Source: Verrucomicrobiota bacterium (GTDB lineage: Bacteria; Verrucomicrobiota; Verrucomicrobiae; Limisphaerales; UBA11358). Taken from it: a stretch of 64,000 bases of DNA. The stretch covers positions 18,385-82,384 of the forward strand of contig JACZKP010000112.1 in assembly GCA_014860005.1 (NCBI GenBank), read 5' to 3'. The number at the start of each line of letters is the position of its first letter. Within the stretch, counting starts at the first letter, position 1. Position numbers and translations under genes: made by a program. Below the pieces are notes generated by a model. That model saw only the letters and a list, made by a program, of their open reading frames with translations. It was not told the DNA's origin and did not search any database. This document shows positions 18,393-28,458 of this stretch, one piece after another.

Positions 18393-18752
18393 TCAGAACG
18401 CCGGTGTGACTTGCAGTCTTTGCCCGGGCGCGGCCACGAAGTCATCACCCTGAGACCAGACGCAATCGTTGAGCAATAGTTTGAACTTCACATTGTCCTC
18501 GACCTTGCCGGACCATTGCCAGGTCTGACCGTCCAGGCACTTGAGGGGGATGCCACGCTCCCAACTCAGTCCACCGCCCTGGCCACGGAGGAACAGGTTG
18601 TTGCCATAGCCCACATCAATCCTGGCTTCGATCGTGATTCCCGGATTGATGGACCGGGTCGGTTGAGCGGTTTTCGTTTCGACCCCGGGAGCCGCTGAAG
18701 TCTTGGTTGCCGAGGTCTTCGTCGTACGTTTGGTTGTTTTCACTGGTTTCAT
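18393..18752 (-). CDS. Small Lys/Thr-rich protein with carbohydrate-binding-like domain
   Basis: The 119-aa protein has a basic, low-complexity N-terminus (KTTKRTTKTSATKTSA) followed by a compact domain from about residue 42. That domain reads IEARIDVGYGNNLFLRGQG, then LKCLDGQTWQWSGKVED and FKLLLNDCVWSQGDDF. The pattern resembles the CBM20/CBM48-like starch-binding fold (W...N..FK...D..W..G). There is no signal peptide. It is isolated between GH20 and the phosphohexomutase genes. The function is unknown. The domain comparison is from motif memory only. Confidence 0.65.
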   Translation of the reverse strand: MKPVKTTKRTTKTSATKTSAAPGVETKTAQPTRSINPGITIEARIDVGYGNNLFLRGQGGGLSWERGIPLKCLDGQTWQWSGKVEDNVKFKLLLNDCVWSQGDDFVAAPGQRLQVTPAF

Positions 18753-18921
18753 TTTTCAATTACAGTTGCGATTTATTCATTCTGACAAAATTGCATCACG
18801 TTCGCTCAAACTTTGCCGCACAAATCAATGCGCGTTGCTCTCAAGCAAGCAACGTTCCATGTCGGTTAAGTTACGAACCGGTGACGAGTCTGCAAAAAAG
18901 GTCGTCTGAAGGCGGGGTGGC

Positions 18922-20340
18922 TCAGACCTGCCGGGTGAACTGGACGCCCGTGCGCAACAGTTTGCGCACGTTCGCATCGGTCCCGGCTTCGGCGTAAATG
19001 CGCAGGATGGGTTCGGTACCCGAGCCGCGCAGCATGAGCCAACTGCCGTCCTGCGCGACATATTTAACGCCGTCGAACGCCTTGACCTCCGCCACCGGAG
19101 AACGCAGCAGTTTGGCGGGCGGATTTGTCTTGAGGTGCTCCATCAGGGCCGCGCGTTTCTCCAGCGGGAAATGTGCGTCAATGCGGTCGTAACGATGCGG
19201 ACCGAATTCCTTTTCCAACGCCGCCACCAGTTTGTTCAACGACACGCGTTCGGTGGCCAGCATTTCGAGCAGCATCAAGCCGGCAGCCAGGCCGTCGCGT
19301 TCGGGAATGTGGCCGGGAAATCCGATGCCGCCGCTTTCTTCGGCGCCGAGCAAGACGTCGCCTTTGAGCATCTCGGCGCAGACATACTTGAAGCCCACGC
19401 CGGTCTCCACCAACTCCAATCCGTAGGCCGTGCTCATTTTGTCCACCATGGAAGTAGCAGTCAGCGCCTTCACCACGCGGCCATGGCCCTGGCGGTTGAC
19501 GAACAGATGGCGCAGCAACAGACAGATCAAAATGTGCGTGGTGAGGTAGTTGCCGCGACCATCCATGCCGCCCACGCGATCGGCATCGCCGTCCGTCACC
19601 AGGCAAAGATCGTGTGGATGCCGGCGCAGAAACGCCTGGCTGCGCGCGTAGTTTTGCTCGACCGGCTCAGGATTGATGCCGCCGAACAACACATCGTGCG
19701 CGCCGTTCAACGTCGTAACCTTGCAGGTAGTGCCGGCCAGCAACTGCTCAAAACAACCCGCGCCCACGCCGAACAACGCCTCGTGCGCGAAACGCAGTTT
19801 CGATTTTGCGATCAATTTGAAATCCACCAGACGCTTGAGTGCGCGATAGTGCGCGGGGCGGACATCTCTGACGATCACCTGTTTGGCCGCAATGGCTTCA
19901 GCCAGATTCTTTGACCGCACTGGATTGCCGTCCAGCAGGCTCTCGACCGCCTGGCAGGTTTCCGGGTCGCTGGAGCCGCCGTAATGCGACTTGAGTTTGA
20001 AGCCGTTGAAGATCGGCGGATTGTGGCTGGCCGTGATCATTACGCCGCCAACTGCCCGTTGATCCTTGACTGCGAAGGACACGGACGGCGTGGGCACGGG
20101 CGTCGGCGTGAGCACGACTGCGTAATCGTTTCCGGCGAAAACTTCCGCTGTGCGTTGGGCAAATCGGTCCGAGAAAAACCTACGGTCGTAGCCAATGATA
20201 ATCTTACGCTCCGTGCCCGCCACCGGATTGTCGCTCCAATAATCCGCCGTGGCCTGCGCCACGCGCGCGACGTTGTCAAAAGTGAAATCCTCGGCGATCA
20301 CCGACCGCCAGCCGTCTGTTCCGAATTTAATGTTTGCCAT
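18922..20340 (-). CDS. Phosphoglucomutase/phosphomannomutase family protein
   Basis: The 472-aa alpha-D-phosphohexomutase has four domains. The start MANIKFGTDGWRSVIAEDF carries the family entry motif. The phosphoserine loop is ITASHNPPIFNG near residues 100-110, the Mg-binding loop VTDGDADRVGG near 245-255, the sugar-binding loop GAEESGGIG near 330, and the phosphate-binding loop LRGSGTEPILRIYAEA near the C-terminus. The enzyme moves phosphate between C1 and C6 of hexose phosphates. Glc, Man or GlcN specificity cannot be read from these motifs. It is last in the run tilS-ftsH-rpe on the minus strand, 33 nt after rpe. Confidence 0.93.
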   Translation of the reverse strand: MANIKFGTDGWRSVIAEDFTFDNVARVAQATADYWSDNPVAGTERKIIIGYDRRFFSDRFAQRTAEVFAGNDYAVVLTPTPVPTPSVSFAVKDQRAVGGVMITASHNPPIFNGFKLKSHYGGSSDPETCQAVESLLDGNPVRSKNLAEAIAAKQVIVRDVRPAHYRALKRLVDFKLIAKSKLRFAHEALFGVGAGCFEQLLAGTTCKVTTLNGAHDVLFGGINPEPVEQNYARSQAFLRRHPHDLCLVTDGDADRVGGMDGRGNYLTTHILICLLLRHLFVNRQGHGRVVKALTATSMVDKMSTAYGLELVETGVGFKYVCAEMLKGDVLLGAEESGGIGFPGHIPERDGLAAGLMLLEMLATERVSLNKLVAALEKEFGPHRYDRIDAHFPLEKRAALMEHLKTNPPAKLLRSPVAEVKAFDGVKYVAQDGSWLMLRGSGTEPILRIYAEAGTDANVRKLLRTGVQFTRQV

Positions 20341-20373
20341 GGTTGTTATCGCGTGAAATTCAAGCTGGCGATT

Positions 20374-21042
20374 CTAATCCTTCGGCTGCGCCGCCGTCAC
20401 GATCTTACGCAATTTCACCACCGCCGCCTTGAGATTGCGCTGACCGAATAACGTCGTGCCGCTGACGAACATGTCCGCGCCGGCTTGAGCGCACTCGGCG
20501 GCGGTTTTGAAATTGATACCGCCATCCACGCCGATGTGATACGTCAGGTTGCGCTCGCGCCGCCAGGCATGGGCCTGCTGCATTTTTGGCAACGTTTCGT
20601 GAATGAACTCCTGTCCGCCAAAGCCCGGGTTCACCGTCATGATCAGCAACAGATCAATCTGGTCAAGGTAAGGCCGCACGGCGCTGATGGGCGTGGGCGG
20701 GTTAAGCGCAAGCCCGACTTTCCGCCCCAGCGATTTAATCTTCCACAGCAACGACGTCACCTGGTCGCCCAACTCAACGTGAACCGTGAGTTGATTCGCG
20801 CCCGCTTGGGCGAACGGTTCGAGCAAAATCTGCGGCTTGGAACACATAAGATGCACATCGAAGAACATCCGCGTCAGAGGTCGAATGGATTTCACCACAC
20901 CCGGACCGAAGGAAATGTTGGGCACGAAATGGCCGTCCATAATGTCCAGATGCAACCACTCCGCACCCGACTTGGCGGCACGCAGGGTTTCTTTGGCGAA
21001 CTGGCCGTAGTTGGCGGCCAGCAGCGACGGCGCAATTATCAT
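20374..21042 (-). CDS. rpe: Ribulose-phosphate 3-epimerase
   Basis: The 222-aa TIM-barrel enzyme of the pentose phosphate pathway interconverts ribulose-5-P and xylulose-5-P. Motifs present are MIIAPSLLAANYG at the start, WLHLDIMDGHFVPNISFG (metal ligands His/Asp), MTVNPGFGGQEFI, and HIGVDGGINFKTAAECAQAGAD with the second metal Asp and phosphate-binding glycines. Length and motif order are normal. It lies between ftsH and the phosphohexomutase, all minus strand. Identification is secure. Confidence 0.96.
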   Translation of the reverse strand: MIIAPSLLAANYGQFAKETLRAAKSGAEWLHLDIMDGHFVPNISFGPGVVKSIRPLTRMFFDVHLMCSKPQILLEPFAQAGANQLTVHVELGDQVTSLLWKIKSLGRKVGLALNPPTPISAVRPYLDQIDLLLIMTVNPGFGGQEFIHETLPKMQQAHAWRRERNLTYHIGVDGGINFKTAAECAQAGADMFVSGTTLFGQRNLKAAVVKLRKIVTAAQPKD

Positions 21043-21088
21043 GCGCGCCAGCTAACCAGAACCTTGCGCATGTGGGAAGATGGAAGAT

Positions 21089-23122
21089 TCAAGCCGCCGG
21101 CGCAGGCGCAGGCGTGCCGAGTCCGGGCAACGTAGGCGGCGAAGGTTTGGGCGGCGGCTCGGGCAACGGTGTGCCCGCTGGCGCACCCATCGGGGGACCG
21201 GAATCAGACTTGGGCGACGGCGGCGTAAACTTGCCGGTGCGGATGATCTCCTCGACCTGCGTGCCATCGAGGGATTCAAATTCCAGCAGCGAATTGGCGA
21301 TCAGTTCCAGTTTGTCGCGATTGGTTTCGATGATTTCCTTCGCGGTTCGAAATGCTTCGTCAATGATGCGCTTGACCTCGGCATCAATCTCCTGGGCGGT
21401 GCGTTCGCTGTAATCCTTGGTGCGCATCATGTCCCGCCCGAGGAACACATACTCCTGGCTTTCGCCGTAAAGCACGTGGCCGAGGGTTTCACTCATGCCC
21501 CAGTGCATGACCATGGCCTTGGCCATGGCGGTGGCTTGCTGAATGTCGCTGGCGGCGCCGCTGGAAATGTCGTCAATGACACACTCCTCGGCGATGCGCC
21601 CGGCCATCGTCATGATGATGGTGTCAATGGCCTGCTTCTTCCGCATGTTGAGCACATCCTCCTTGGGCAGCGACATGGTAACCCCCAAGGCGCGGCCCCG
21701 CGGAATAATGGTGACCTTGTGCAACGGATGCGTGTGCTTGAGAATGACGTTGACCAGCGCATGACCGGCTTCGTGCCAAGCCGTGGCGCGTTTTTCCTCG
21801 TCGGACATCGCCATGCTGCGGCGTTCGCGGCCCCAGCGAACCTTGTCACGCGCCTCTTCAAGTTCCGTCATGCCGACACCCTTCTTATTCGTGCGGGCGG
21901 CCAGCAGGGCAGCTTCATTCAGCAGATTGGCCAGTTCCGCGCCGGAATAACCGGGCGTACCGCGTGCGATAATGGAGAGGTCAACTTCCGGCGAGAGCTT
22001 CACGTTCTTGGCGTGGACCTTCAAAATGCCTTCCCGCCCGCGAACGTCGGGCAAATTCACCGTGACCTGCCGGTCAAAGCGGCCCGGACGCAACAATGCC
22101 GGGTCAAGCACGTCAGGCCGGTTGGTGGCCGCGATGATGATGATGCCTTCCTGCGTATCGAAACCGTCCATCTCTACGAGCAGCGCATTAAGCGTCTGCT
22201 CGCGTTCATCATTGCCGCCGCCCAGACCGTGGCCGCGGCTGCGACCCACAGCGTCAATTTCATCAATGAAAATGAGGCACGGGGTGTTCTTGCGCGCCTG
22301 CTCAAACATGTCGCGCACGCGGCTGGCACCGACGCCGACAAACATTTCCACGAAGTCGGAACCGCTGATGCTGAAGAACGCGGCATCTGCCTCGCCGGCG
22401 ATGGCCTTGGCGAGCAGAGTTTTTCCCGTGCCGGGCGGACCGATCATCAGCACACCCTTGGGAATCCTACCGCCGAGACGTTGGAATTTCTTCGGGTCCT
22501 TGAGGAACTCCACAAGTTCGGAGACTTCCTCGATGGCCTCATCCACACCCGCCACGTCTTTGAAGGTGGTTTTGTTGCGTTCCTTGGCGAGCAGGCGGGC
22601 CTTGCTTTTGCCGAAACTGAGCGCGCCCTTGCCGGCCATCTTAATTTGGCGGATGAAGAAGAACCAGATCAGCAGCGCGATGAGCAGAAAGAAAATAAGT
22701 TGATAACCCAGACTCCAGAGCAGCGTGTTGGCTTCGCGAGGCTCAATCTTGTCGAGGGCCAACAGTTTGTCCTCCATTTTCTCCGTCAAACGCGCTTTGG
22801 TACGGAACGGGACTTCGATCGCCTTCCCATCCGTGCTGCTCGGATCAGTCTGGAGATACTTACCCTCAATGGTCGTCAGATAAGCGGATTGCGCGCCGTA
22901 ATGAATGACCGCCCGGGTAATCTGGTCGGCGTCCAGTTTCTGGAAGAACTCGTATTGGGAGAGCGGCTGGCTCTGCGTTTCCATGCGCTCGCGCGCCAGC
23001 ATGAGCAAAATGATCCCGCCAAAGATGGCAATCCAGACAATCCAGGTACGGGGCGGGACGCGGAATTCGCCGGCCTTTTTCTGGGACTTGTCGTCGTCGT
23101 TACGTTTGTTGTCTTCAGCCAT
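21089..23122 (-). CDS. ftsH: ATP-dependent zinc metalloprotease FtsH
   Basis: The 677-aa membrane AAA protease degrades damaged membrane proteins and regulators. Transmembrane helices lie at about 27-43 and 137-157 with a periplasmic domain between them. Walker A is GPPGTGKT (229-236), Walker B LIFIDEID (283-290), and the second region of homology ends RPGRFDRQ. The zinc site is HEAGH at 450-454. The C-terminal tail is Pro/Gly-rich ([17 protein letters not shown]...). Start, length and motif spacing are all typical. It is 57 nt downstream of tilS, the same order as in many bacteria. Confidence 0.97.
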   Translation of the reverse strand: MAEDNKRNDDDKSQKKAGEFRVPPRTWIVWIAIFGGIILLMLARERMETQSQPLSQYEFFQKLDADQITRAVIHYGAQSAYLTTIEGKYLQTDPSSTDGKAIEVPFRTKARLTEKMEDKLLALDKIEPREANTLLWSLGYQLIFFLLIALLIWFFFIRQIKMAGKGALSFGKSKARLLAKERNKTTFKDVAGVDEAIEEVSELVEFLKDPKKFQRLGGRIPKGVLMIGPPGTGKTLLAKAIAGEADAAFFSISGSDFVEMFVGVGASRVRDMFEQARKNTPCLIFIDEIDAVGRSRGHGLGGGNDEREQTLNALLVEMDGFDTQEGIIIIAATNRPDVLDPALLRPGRFDRQVTVNLPDVRGREGILKVHAKNVKLSPEVDLSIIARGTPGYSGAELANLLNEAALLAARTNKKGVGMTELEEARDKVRWGRERRSMAMSDEEKRATAWHEAGHALVNVILKHTHPLHKVTIIPRGRALGVTMSLPKEDVLNMRKKQAIDTIIMTMAGRIAEECVIDDISSGAASDIQQATAMAKAMVMHWGMSETLGHVLYGESQEYVFLGRDMMRTKDYSERTAQEIDAEVKRIIDEAFRTAKEIIETNRDKLELIANSLLEFESLDGTQVEEIIRTGKFTPPSPKSDSGPPMGAPAGTPLPEPPPKPSPPTLPGLGTPAPAPAA

Positions 23123-23179
23123 TTGTCAGTTAAAGGTGCGGCAAGTTAGCATGGCTGGCGGACGCCCGCAATGCAGGAG

Positions 23180-24547
23180 TTAGCCCCTTTTCCAGCGCCA
23201 ATCCAGCCGTCGCCGGGTCCGCGCCGTCAATTTGAACCGCTCGGCAATGCGCAACCTTTCAACCCAAAAGATTTCTCCCGCTACAGTGGTGGCCACGACG
23301 AGTTCGCGCCGTCGAATGGCAGGAATCTTCTGGTTCGTGAACGCATCCTGGAGTTTGACGGACGTTTTCATCCCGATGGGCTGGTAACGATCTCCGGGAC
23401 GCCAATGCCGGAGCACAATCTGCTCCCCCACCGCGTCCGCATCCAAGGACTCGCGGCCGGGTGCCCGAACGAGGTTCTGATGACGATGCGCAACCACTCG
23501 CCACGAAGCTTCCACGCCAGCCATGGCCACCCTGCCCGTCCGACTCTGCAAAGCGACGGGCAGTTCATCAGATTTGAAGCTTGCCGGAGAGCGACCCAGC
23601 AATTCAACCGCGCCCGCCTGGTTGCGAATCACCGCTGCCTGCGACCCCACACTCACGGGAAGCCCCGGACGCTTGCGCAGCGCCTCGATCAACTCGAAAT
23701 CCGAATCAACCTTCAGCCGCAGCAATTGCAGGTGAAGACAACGGCGTTGCACTGCGGTTGGCAGGCGGTTAAATGATGTCGCGGAACCCTTTTGAGCCAG
23801 CCATTTGCGGGCGACCGCAGTCACACAGTCCGCTTCCGCACCGATGATTTGCATGAAACGAGGCACGGTCTTGCGCACCGCCGGCTGGTAGTGCTTTTCG
23901 AGGAGGGGCAATAACTCGTGGCGGATGCGGTTGCGCCGGAAATCCAACGTGTCGTTGCTCGCATCCACGCGGAAGCGGATTCCATTTTCGCGGGCATACC
24001 GCTCGATCTCTTCCCGGCTTACGTCCAGCAATGGCCGCACAAGTCGAATCCGCGTGTCCATCGGCGAAGGACCGCGCGGTTTCATTCCGGCAATTCCTTC
24101 ACCACCGGCCCCGCGCAGGAGTCGGAGAAAAAACAGTTCCACCTGATCATCAGTGTGATGGCCGAGGGCAATGGTTTTGCATTTGAGCCGGCGGGCGGTC
24201 CGGGCCAGAAACTCATGCCGCAACTGGCGGGCGGCCATTTCGATGGATTGCTTCTGATCCAAGGCGAATGATTTGACCTGCCCCTGCTCCACAGCCAGCG
24301 GCAGGCCGAGCGCCGCAGCGGTTTTACCGACGAATCGTTCGTCTGCGGCGCTGCTGCGACCCCGGAGTTGGTGATTATAGTGAGCCACGCAGAGTTTCCA
24401 GCCCTGCGTGGCAGCAAGCTGGCGCAGTAAATGAAGCAGCACCATTGAATCCACGCCGCCCGAAACGGCCACAAGTATCCGCTCATTCCGCCCTAGAAGC
24501 GAATGTTCGCAGATGAAACGGTTGACCCGGTCCAGTAGATTGGTCAC
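23180..24547 (-). CDS. tilS: tRNA(Ile)-lysidine synthase
   Basis: The 455-aa N-type ATP pyrophosphatase has P-loop ILVAVSGGVDSMVLLHLL at residues 24-40 and the downstream ALGHHTDDQVELFFLRLLRGAG motif. It has a middle TilS domain and a C-terminal TilS_C domain (LRHWRPGDRYQPIGM). The enzyme puts lysine on C34 of tRNA-Ile(CAU) so that it reads AUA. The translation starts MTNLLDRVNRFICEHSLL. It is upstream of ftsH on the same strand. Identification is secure. Confidence 0.95.
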   Translation of the reverse strand: MTNLLDRVNRFICEHSLLGRNERILVAVSGGVDSMVLLHLLRQLAATQGWKLCVAHYNHQLRGRSSAADERFVGKTAAALGLPLAVEQGQVKSFALDQKQSIEMAARQLRHEFLARTARRLKCKTIALGHHTDDQVELFFLRLLRGAGGEGIAGMKPRGPSPMDTRIRLVRPLLDVSREEIERYARENGIRFRVDASNDTLDFRRNRIRHELLPLLEKHYQPAVRKTVPRFMQIIGAEADCVTAVARKWLAQKGSATSFNRLPTAVQRRCLHLQLLRLKVDSDFELIEALRKRPGLPVSVGSQAAVIRNQAGAVELLGRSPASFKSDELPVALQSRTGRVAMAGVEASWRVVAHRHQNLVRAPGRESLDADAVGEQIVLRHWRPGDRYQPIGMKTSVKLQDAFTNQKIPAIRRRELVVATTVAGEIFWVERLRIAERFKLTARTRRRLDWRWKRG

Positions 24548-24667
24548 GCAGTCAGGCTACCGTCGCGGTCGCGATCGGGGCAAGACGTTTACCGGCAACC
24601 ATCCTTCCATACAAACCCACGCAACCCGCGTTTGACAAGTTCGCCTTTCGCGCTAATGATCTTCCGC

Positions 24668-25213
24668 ATGAAACTAATTGCCCTGATGACTGCGCTAATC
24701 ATTTCCTGCACGCTGGCCGCTCGCGCGGGATCCATTCACGATATTGCCGTAAAGGACATTGACGGAAAGGACGCCGCACTTGGTGCCTACAAAGGCAGGG
24801 TTGTGCTGATCGTCAACGTCGCCTCTCGTTGCGGGTACACCAAGCAATACACGGGTCTGGAAGCCATCCATCAGAAATACAAGGACAAAGGCTTCGTCGT
24901 GCTCGGGTTTCCCTGCAACCAGTTTGGTGGCCAGGAGCCGGGCACGAACGAGGAGATCAAGGAGTTTTGTTCGAGCAAGTTCAACGTCACTTTCCCGCTG
25001 TTTGACAAAATCGAAGTGAACGGCGAGAAACGGCATCCGCTTTACGTTGCGCTGGCCGGCAAGGATTCGCCGTTTCCCGGTGACATCAAATGGAATTTCA
25101 ACAAATTTCTGATTGGCAAGGATGGCCGGATTCTCCAGCGCTTTGACTCCAAGGTTGCTCCCGAGTCCGAGGAGATGAGGAAGGCAATTGAGTCCGCCTT
25201 GGCCGCGAAGTAA
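24668..25213 (+). CDS. Glutathione peroxidase family protein, exported
   Basis: The protein is about 181 aa, starting at ATG 24668 with a signal-peptide-like N-terminus (MKLIALMTALIISCTLAARAG). The thioredoxin-fold motifs of the family follow: NVASRCGYTKQY with the peroxidatic Cys, FPCNQFGGQEPG with Gln, and WNFNKFLIGKDG with Trp/Asn. Cysteine-type members usually use thioredoxin rather than glutathione to reduce lipid or organic peroxides. An upstream in-frame ATG at 24656 would only lengthen the leader. It is a single gene, divergent from tilS. Confidence 0.92.
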   Translation: MKLIALMTALIISCTLAARAGSIHDIAVKDIDGKDAALGAYKGRVVLIVNVASRCGYTKQYTGLEAIHQKYKDKGFVVLGFPCNQFGGQEPGTNEEIKEFCSSKFNVTFPLFDKIEVNGEKRHPLYVALAGKDSPFPGDIKWNFNKFLIGKDGRILQRFDSKVAPESEEMRKAIESALAAK

Positions 25214-25703
25214 TCAGAAGCTGCGCAGGTATCACCAACAACGTAATTCCGACAGCAGGCTCGAGCAATCCACCCCAACCAATCGGATCGCGTTCAAGAG
25301 GTGAGGCTTACCTCGCTTCGGTAGTTGTCTGAACCCGGCAAAGCTTGCTCCGCCCAACCTGTCCAGCGCCATGTCACAAAGCTGGACTGGTGGATTGCTG
25401 AACCCAGCGGGTGAGGCAATCAGGAGAAGGTGTTATCATCTCGTGACGCTTCGGACTTCATCACATGCTGCGCGAGATCAGCGTCCCTCGCGCGACAGCA
25501 ATTCCGAGGTAATTCGCGACCATGCAAAATCACTTCAGGTCGAATTTGCCTCGGCACGCACCATGCGGCACTTTGTCAGTGATACTGAAAGCCGGCAGGG
25601 AATCACGACATGGCAGTGACAGCGCGAGTTGCGTTGTCCGCACACCGCCCAGCGCGGTCACCAATGCCTGAAATCAAGGAAGTTGCCGGCCGCAGATTTG
25701 TTT
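25214..25703. other. Gene-poor region
   Basis: The 490 nt hold only short open frames. The longest is 82 codons at 25371-25619, with no motif, no ribosome-binding site and no family I recognise. No hairpin repeat of the families found elsewhere was seen. The promoter of the following membrane-protein gene should lie in the last part. Confidence 0.45.
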
Positions 25704-26129
25704 ATGGAAAGGAAGAAATCACTCACCAGGGTTTTCTGGTACCAAGGCGCGGGTTTTCTGGTGATTATCGCGCTCTGTTTTCTGGATGAATTCCTGAGTT
25801 TGTCCTCAATGATACTGCACGGCCATCCCTACCTTCACAACTTTGGCGAATCCACCGTCAAAATGCTCCTGATCCTTGCGGTCTGGCTGATCGTCGTGAG
25901 TTCGACGCGGCGGTTGCTGTTGCGTGTGCGGCAGCTTGAAGAGTTCCTGCGGGTTTGTGCCTGGTGCCATCGCATAGATTTCAAGGGCCGCTGGATGCCG
26001 ATTGAAGAATTCTTTCAACAAGGCTTTGACACCCCCACCACCCACGGCATTTGTCCGATCTGCCTGGAAAGGAACAAAGCCGCCATCAAGCGGGCGCGGG
26101 AGACTGCGGAGCAGCCGGCTTCCATCTGA
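25704..26129 (+). CDS. Small two-TM membrane protein with paired CxxC motifs
   Basis: The 141-aa protein starts MERKKSLTRVFWYQG. Two hydrophobic segments (GAGFLVIIALCFLDEFL and MLLILAVWLIVVSS) form a membrane hairpin. A short coiled segment and a cytoplasmic tail follow, with CAWCHRI and GICPICLERN, two CxxC pairs about 38 residues apart. The CAWC...GICP pattern is found at the ends of PAS/sensor proteins, where it probably binds metal. A zinc-bound signalling stub is plausible but unproven. The upstream in-frame ATG at 25629 adds a Pro/Cys-rich stretch without family character, so 25704 was preferred. Confidence 0.7.
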   Translation: MERKKSLTRVFWYQGAGFLVIIALCFLDEFLSLSSMILHGHPYLHNFGESTVKMLLILAVWLIVVSSTRRLLLRVRQLEEFLRVCAWCHRIDFKGRWMPIEEFFQQGFDTPTTHGICPICLERNKAAIKRARETAEQPASI

Positions 26130-26150
26130 ACCATCACTCGACTGCTCAGT

Positions 26151-26726
26151 TCACGCCAGAAAATCGCGCTCAAGAATTCGGGCCAACTCATCCACCGTCT
26201 GCATCAATTCACTGCGGCGTTGCACGACGGTTTGGTCGCCGGCTAGTTCAATGGGTTGCGCCATGATGGTCGAGTACCGGAGGTTCAACGGAACGCGCTC
26301 GTCGGTGTGGCCCAATTCACGCACCAGCCTCCGCAACGTTTCCACCCTGCGCCGGGCTTGCGCAATGACCTTGAGCGCCGCCGCCGCATCGGTTTTGCCG
26401 GATTGAACCCGCTGAAGCAGTCGGCACTCGAACGTTGCACAGCGCTGCGGTCGGTCGTCGTAAATGCGGCACCACTTTCCATCGAAACAGGCACAGGGCT
26501 GGCTGAAACAGCGCTTGCGACCCTTACGGAACAACTCCAATCCGCGCGCGGCCAGCCGTTTGCCATCGTCGCCCGGCTGCAATTCCACATCGCCGAACAA
26601 AACACCGTTGCAGCACATCCCGCACGCGGGACAAAGCTGTGAAACCGCTCGTTGGGTTTCCGATGATGAAAGACTCACGATGGGAAGTTTGACCTCCTCG
26701 GGGATGCGGGCGAGGCTAATTTTCAA
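26151..26726 (-). CDS. YkgJ-family Cys-cluster protein
   Basis: The 191-aa cytoplasmic protein has Cys clusters CPACGMCCNG (about 32-41) and CACFDGKWCRIYDDRPQRC...C (about 77-100). These match the YkgJ-type zinc- or iron-sulfur-binding family. The remainder is helical. The family is widespread and its biochemical role is unsettled. It is convergent with the two-TM CxxC gene, with 21 nt between the stops. Confidence 0.82.
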   Translation of the reverse strand: MKISLARIPEEVKLPIVSLSSSETQRAVSQLCPACGMCCNGVLFGDVELQPGDDGKRLAARGLELFRKGRKRCFSQPCACFDGKWCRIYDDRPQRCATFECRLLQRVQSGKTDAAAALKVIAQARRRVETLRRLVRELGHTDERVPLNLRYSTIMAQPIELAGDQTVVQRRSELMQTVDELARILERDFLA

Positions 26727-26907
26727 GTCCTTTGCGCCAACCCGCGCGTTCTTCGCGCTCTGACGTGAAAATCGCCAAGAAGCACCACAATAGGCACGCT
26801 ATCTCGGCATCTCTTGGGAATCAGGAACTCGTCAGGTAGTTCCGGACGGCCGGACACGCGCCAGCTTCAGCAGACCGGGAAACCCACCGCTGACTATACT
26901 CGGTCCT

Positions 26908-28260
26908 TCAGACATCCTCCAGCTTGCCCGTACTGTCACCGACGCGCTCGGCGGACACACCAATTCGCTCAAGCATGGACAGATAAAGGTTGGTCATCGG
27001 TACATCGCGCCCATAACGCACGTGGCGACCTGGTTGGAGTGAGCCAGCACCGCCGCCCGCCAACAGGATGGGCAGATCATTGTGATTGTGACGGTTGCCG
27101 TCGCTGATGCCGCCGCCATACACAATCATGCAATTGTCCAGCAACGTGCCCTCCCCTTCTTTCACGGATTTCAGCTTCTCAAGGAAATATGCGAACTGTG
27201 TGGCATGGTAATGGTTGATCTTCGCAATCTTCTCCTTCTTCACCGGATCGTTGCCATGATGGGAGAGATCGTGATGCCCCTCCGAGACGCCGATGTTGGG
27301 ATACGGACGATTGCTACCGTCGTGTGCGACAATGTACGTGCCGATTCGCGTGGTGTCAGTCTGAAACGCCAGCGTCATCAAATCAAACATCACCCGCAGA
27401 TACTCCTCGTGCTGTTGCGGGATGCCCTCCGGCTTCTCGTAATCAGGCAGCGCGGCGGCAAATTTCTCGGACCGCTCAATGCGCAACTCCAGTTCCCGCA
27501 CCGAGGTCAGATATTCGTCCAGCTTGCGATTGTCTGTGTAACCAAGCTTGCGCTTCAAATCCCGGGCGTCTTCGGCCACAAAATCCAGAATGCTCCTGCG
27601 CTGGTTTAACCGCGCGGCCTGATTCGCCGCTGTTTCCACGGAATCGCTCCCGGCGAACAACCGCTCGAACACCAGCCGCGGGTCCACTTCCGGCGGCACG
27701 GGCGTGGACTCGGTCTTCCACGCAATGTTGAACTGATACGCGCAGGCGTAACCGGAATCACACGAACCGGTTGTGCGCCGACGATCCGCCGAAAGCTCCA
27801 ACGACGGCAGTCGCGTGTGCTTGCCAATCAGTTCCGCGGCAATCTGGTCCACTGAAACCCCTACCTTGATGTCCGCCCCGGCGGTTTTCCGCGCCTGACA
27901 ACCGGTGAGGAAACTGGCCGAAGCGCGGGCATGGTCGCCGGCACCGTCGCCGTTGGCCCGCGCCTTGTCGTGCGCCAAACCGGTCAGCACCTGGAAATCC
28001 TTTTGATACGGCTTGAGCGGTTCGAGAATGTAAGGCAGCTCAAACTCCGTGCCCACAACCTTGGGCGTCCAATCCACCATGTTCGCGCCGTTGGGAATGT
28101 ACACGAAGGCCATACGACGTGGAAACGCCTTGGCCGATTTGCCCGCGCCTGCGGCAAGCGAGCGCATCGCCGGGGACATTGCTTCAAGCATCGGCAAGGC
28201 GACCAATGCGCCCATGCCTCTCAGAAAAGTTCGTCTCGGCAAATACCAAGGTTTATTCAT
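26908..28260 (-). CDS. DUF1552 protein with TAT signal
   Basis: The 450-aa protein has the twin-arginine leader RRTFLRGMGALVALPMLEAM and the DUF1552 family body: PRRMAFVYIPNGANMVDW, FQVLTGLAHDKA, GDHARASASFLTG and a VYGGGISDGNRHNHNDLPILLAG stretch near the C-terminus. The alpha/beta layout is sulfatase-like (DUF1501-related). It is exported folded. In Planctomycetota/Verrucomicrobiota such genes usually sit beside a cytochrome-type DUF1592/DUF1588 gene. None is present here, so this copy is solitary. The function is unknown. Confidence 0.88.
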   Translation of the reverse strand: MNKPWYLPRRTFLRGMGALVALPMLEAMSPAMRSLAAGAGKSAKAFPRRMAFVYIPNGANMVDWTPKVVGTEFELPYILEPLKPYQKDFQVLTGLAHDKARANGDGAGDHARASASFLTGCQARKTAGADIKVGVSVDQIAAELIGKHTRLPSLELSADRRRTTGSCDSGYACAYQFNIAWKTESTPVPPEVDPRLVFERLFAGSDSVETAANQAARLNQRRSILDFVAEDARDLKRKLGYTDNRKLDEYLTSVRELELRIERSEKFAAALPDYEKPEGIPQQHEEYLRVMFDLMTLAFQTDTTRIGTYIVAHDGSNRPYPNIGVSEGHHDLSHHGNDPVKKEKIAKINHYHATQFAYFLEKLKSVKEGEGTLLDNCMIVYGGGISDGNRHNHNDLPILLAGGGAGSLQPGRHVRYGRDVPMTNLYLSMLERIGVSAERVGDSTGKLEDV

Positions 28261-28458
28261 GGTAACATTCTTTCGGTGTTTCGCTGAAACTAGTCCAAGG
28301 GCAGCGTGAAGACAACCTCAGAAGCCAAAAAGTTTGCGCATGAAGCGGCAAAGCCGCCACCGCACTTACAACAAGTGCTGGCGTTTGAACTCAGACCGTG
28401 TACTGTCATATCGTTTACTCGACAGAATTACACCGTTTGGAATTGAATCGGGAATGAC

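Noticed and set aside
25371..25619. 82-codon frame in the gene-poor gap
   Set aside because: No ribosome-binding site, no motif, no family resemblance.
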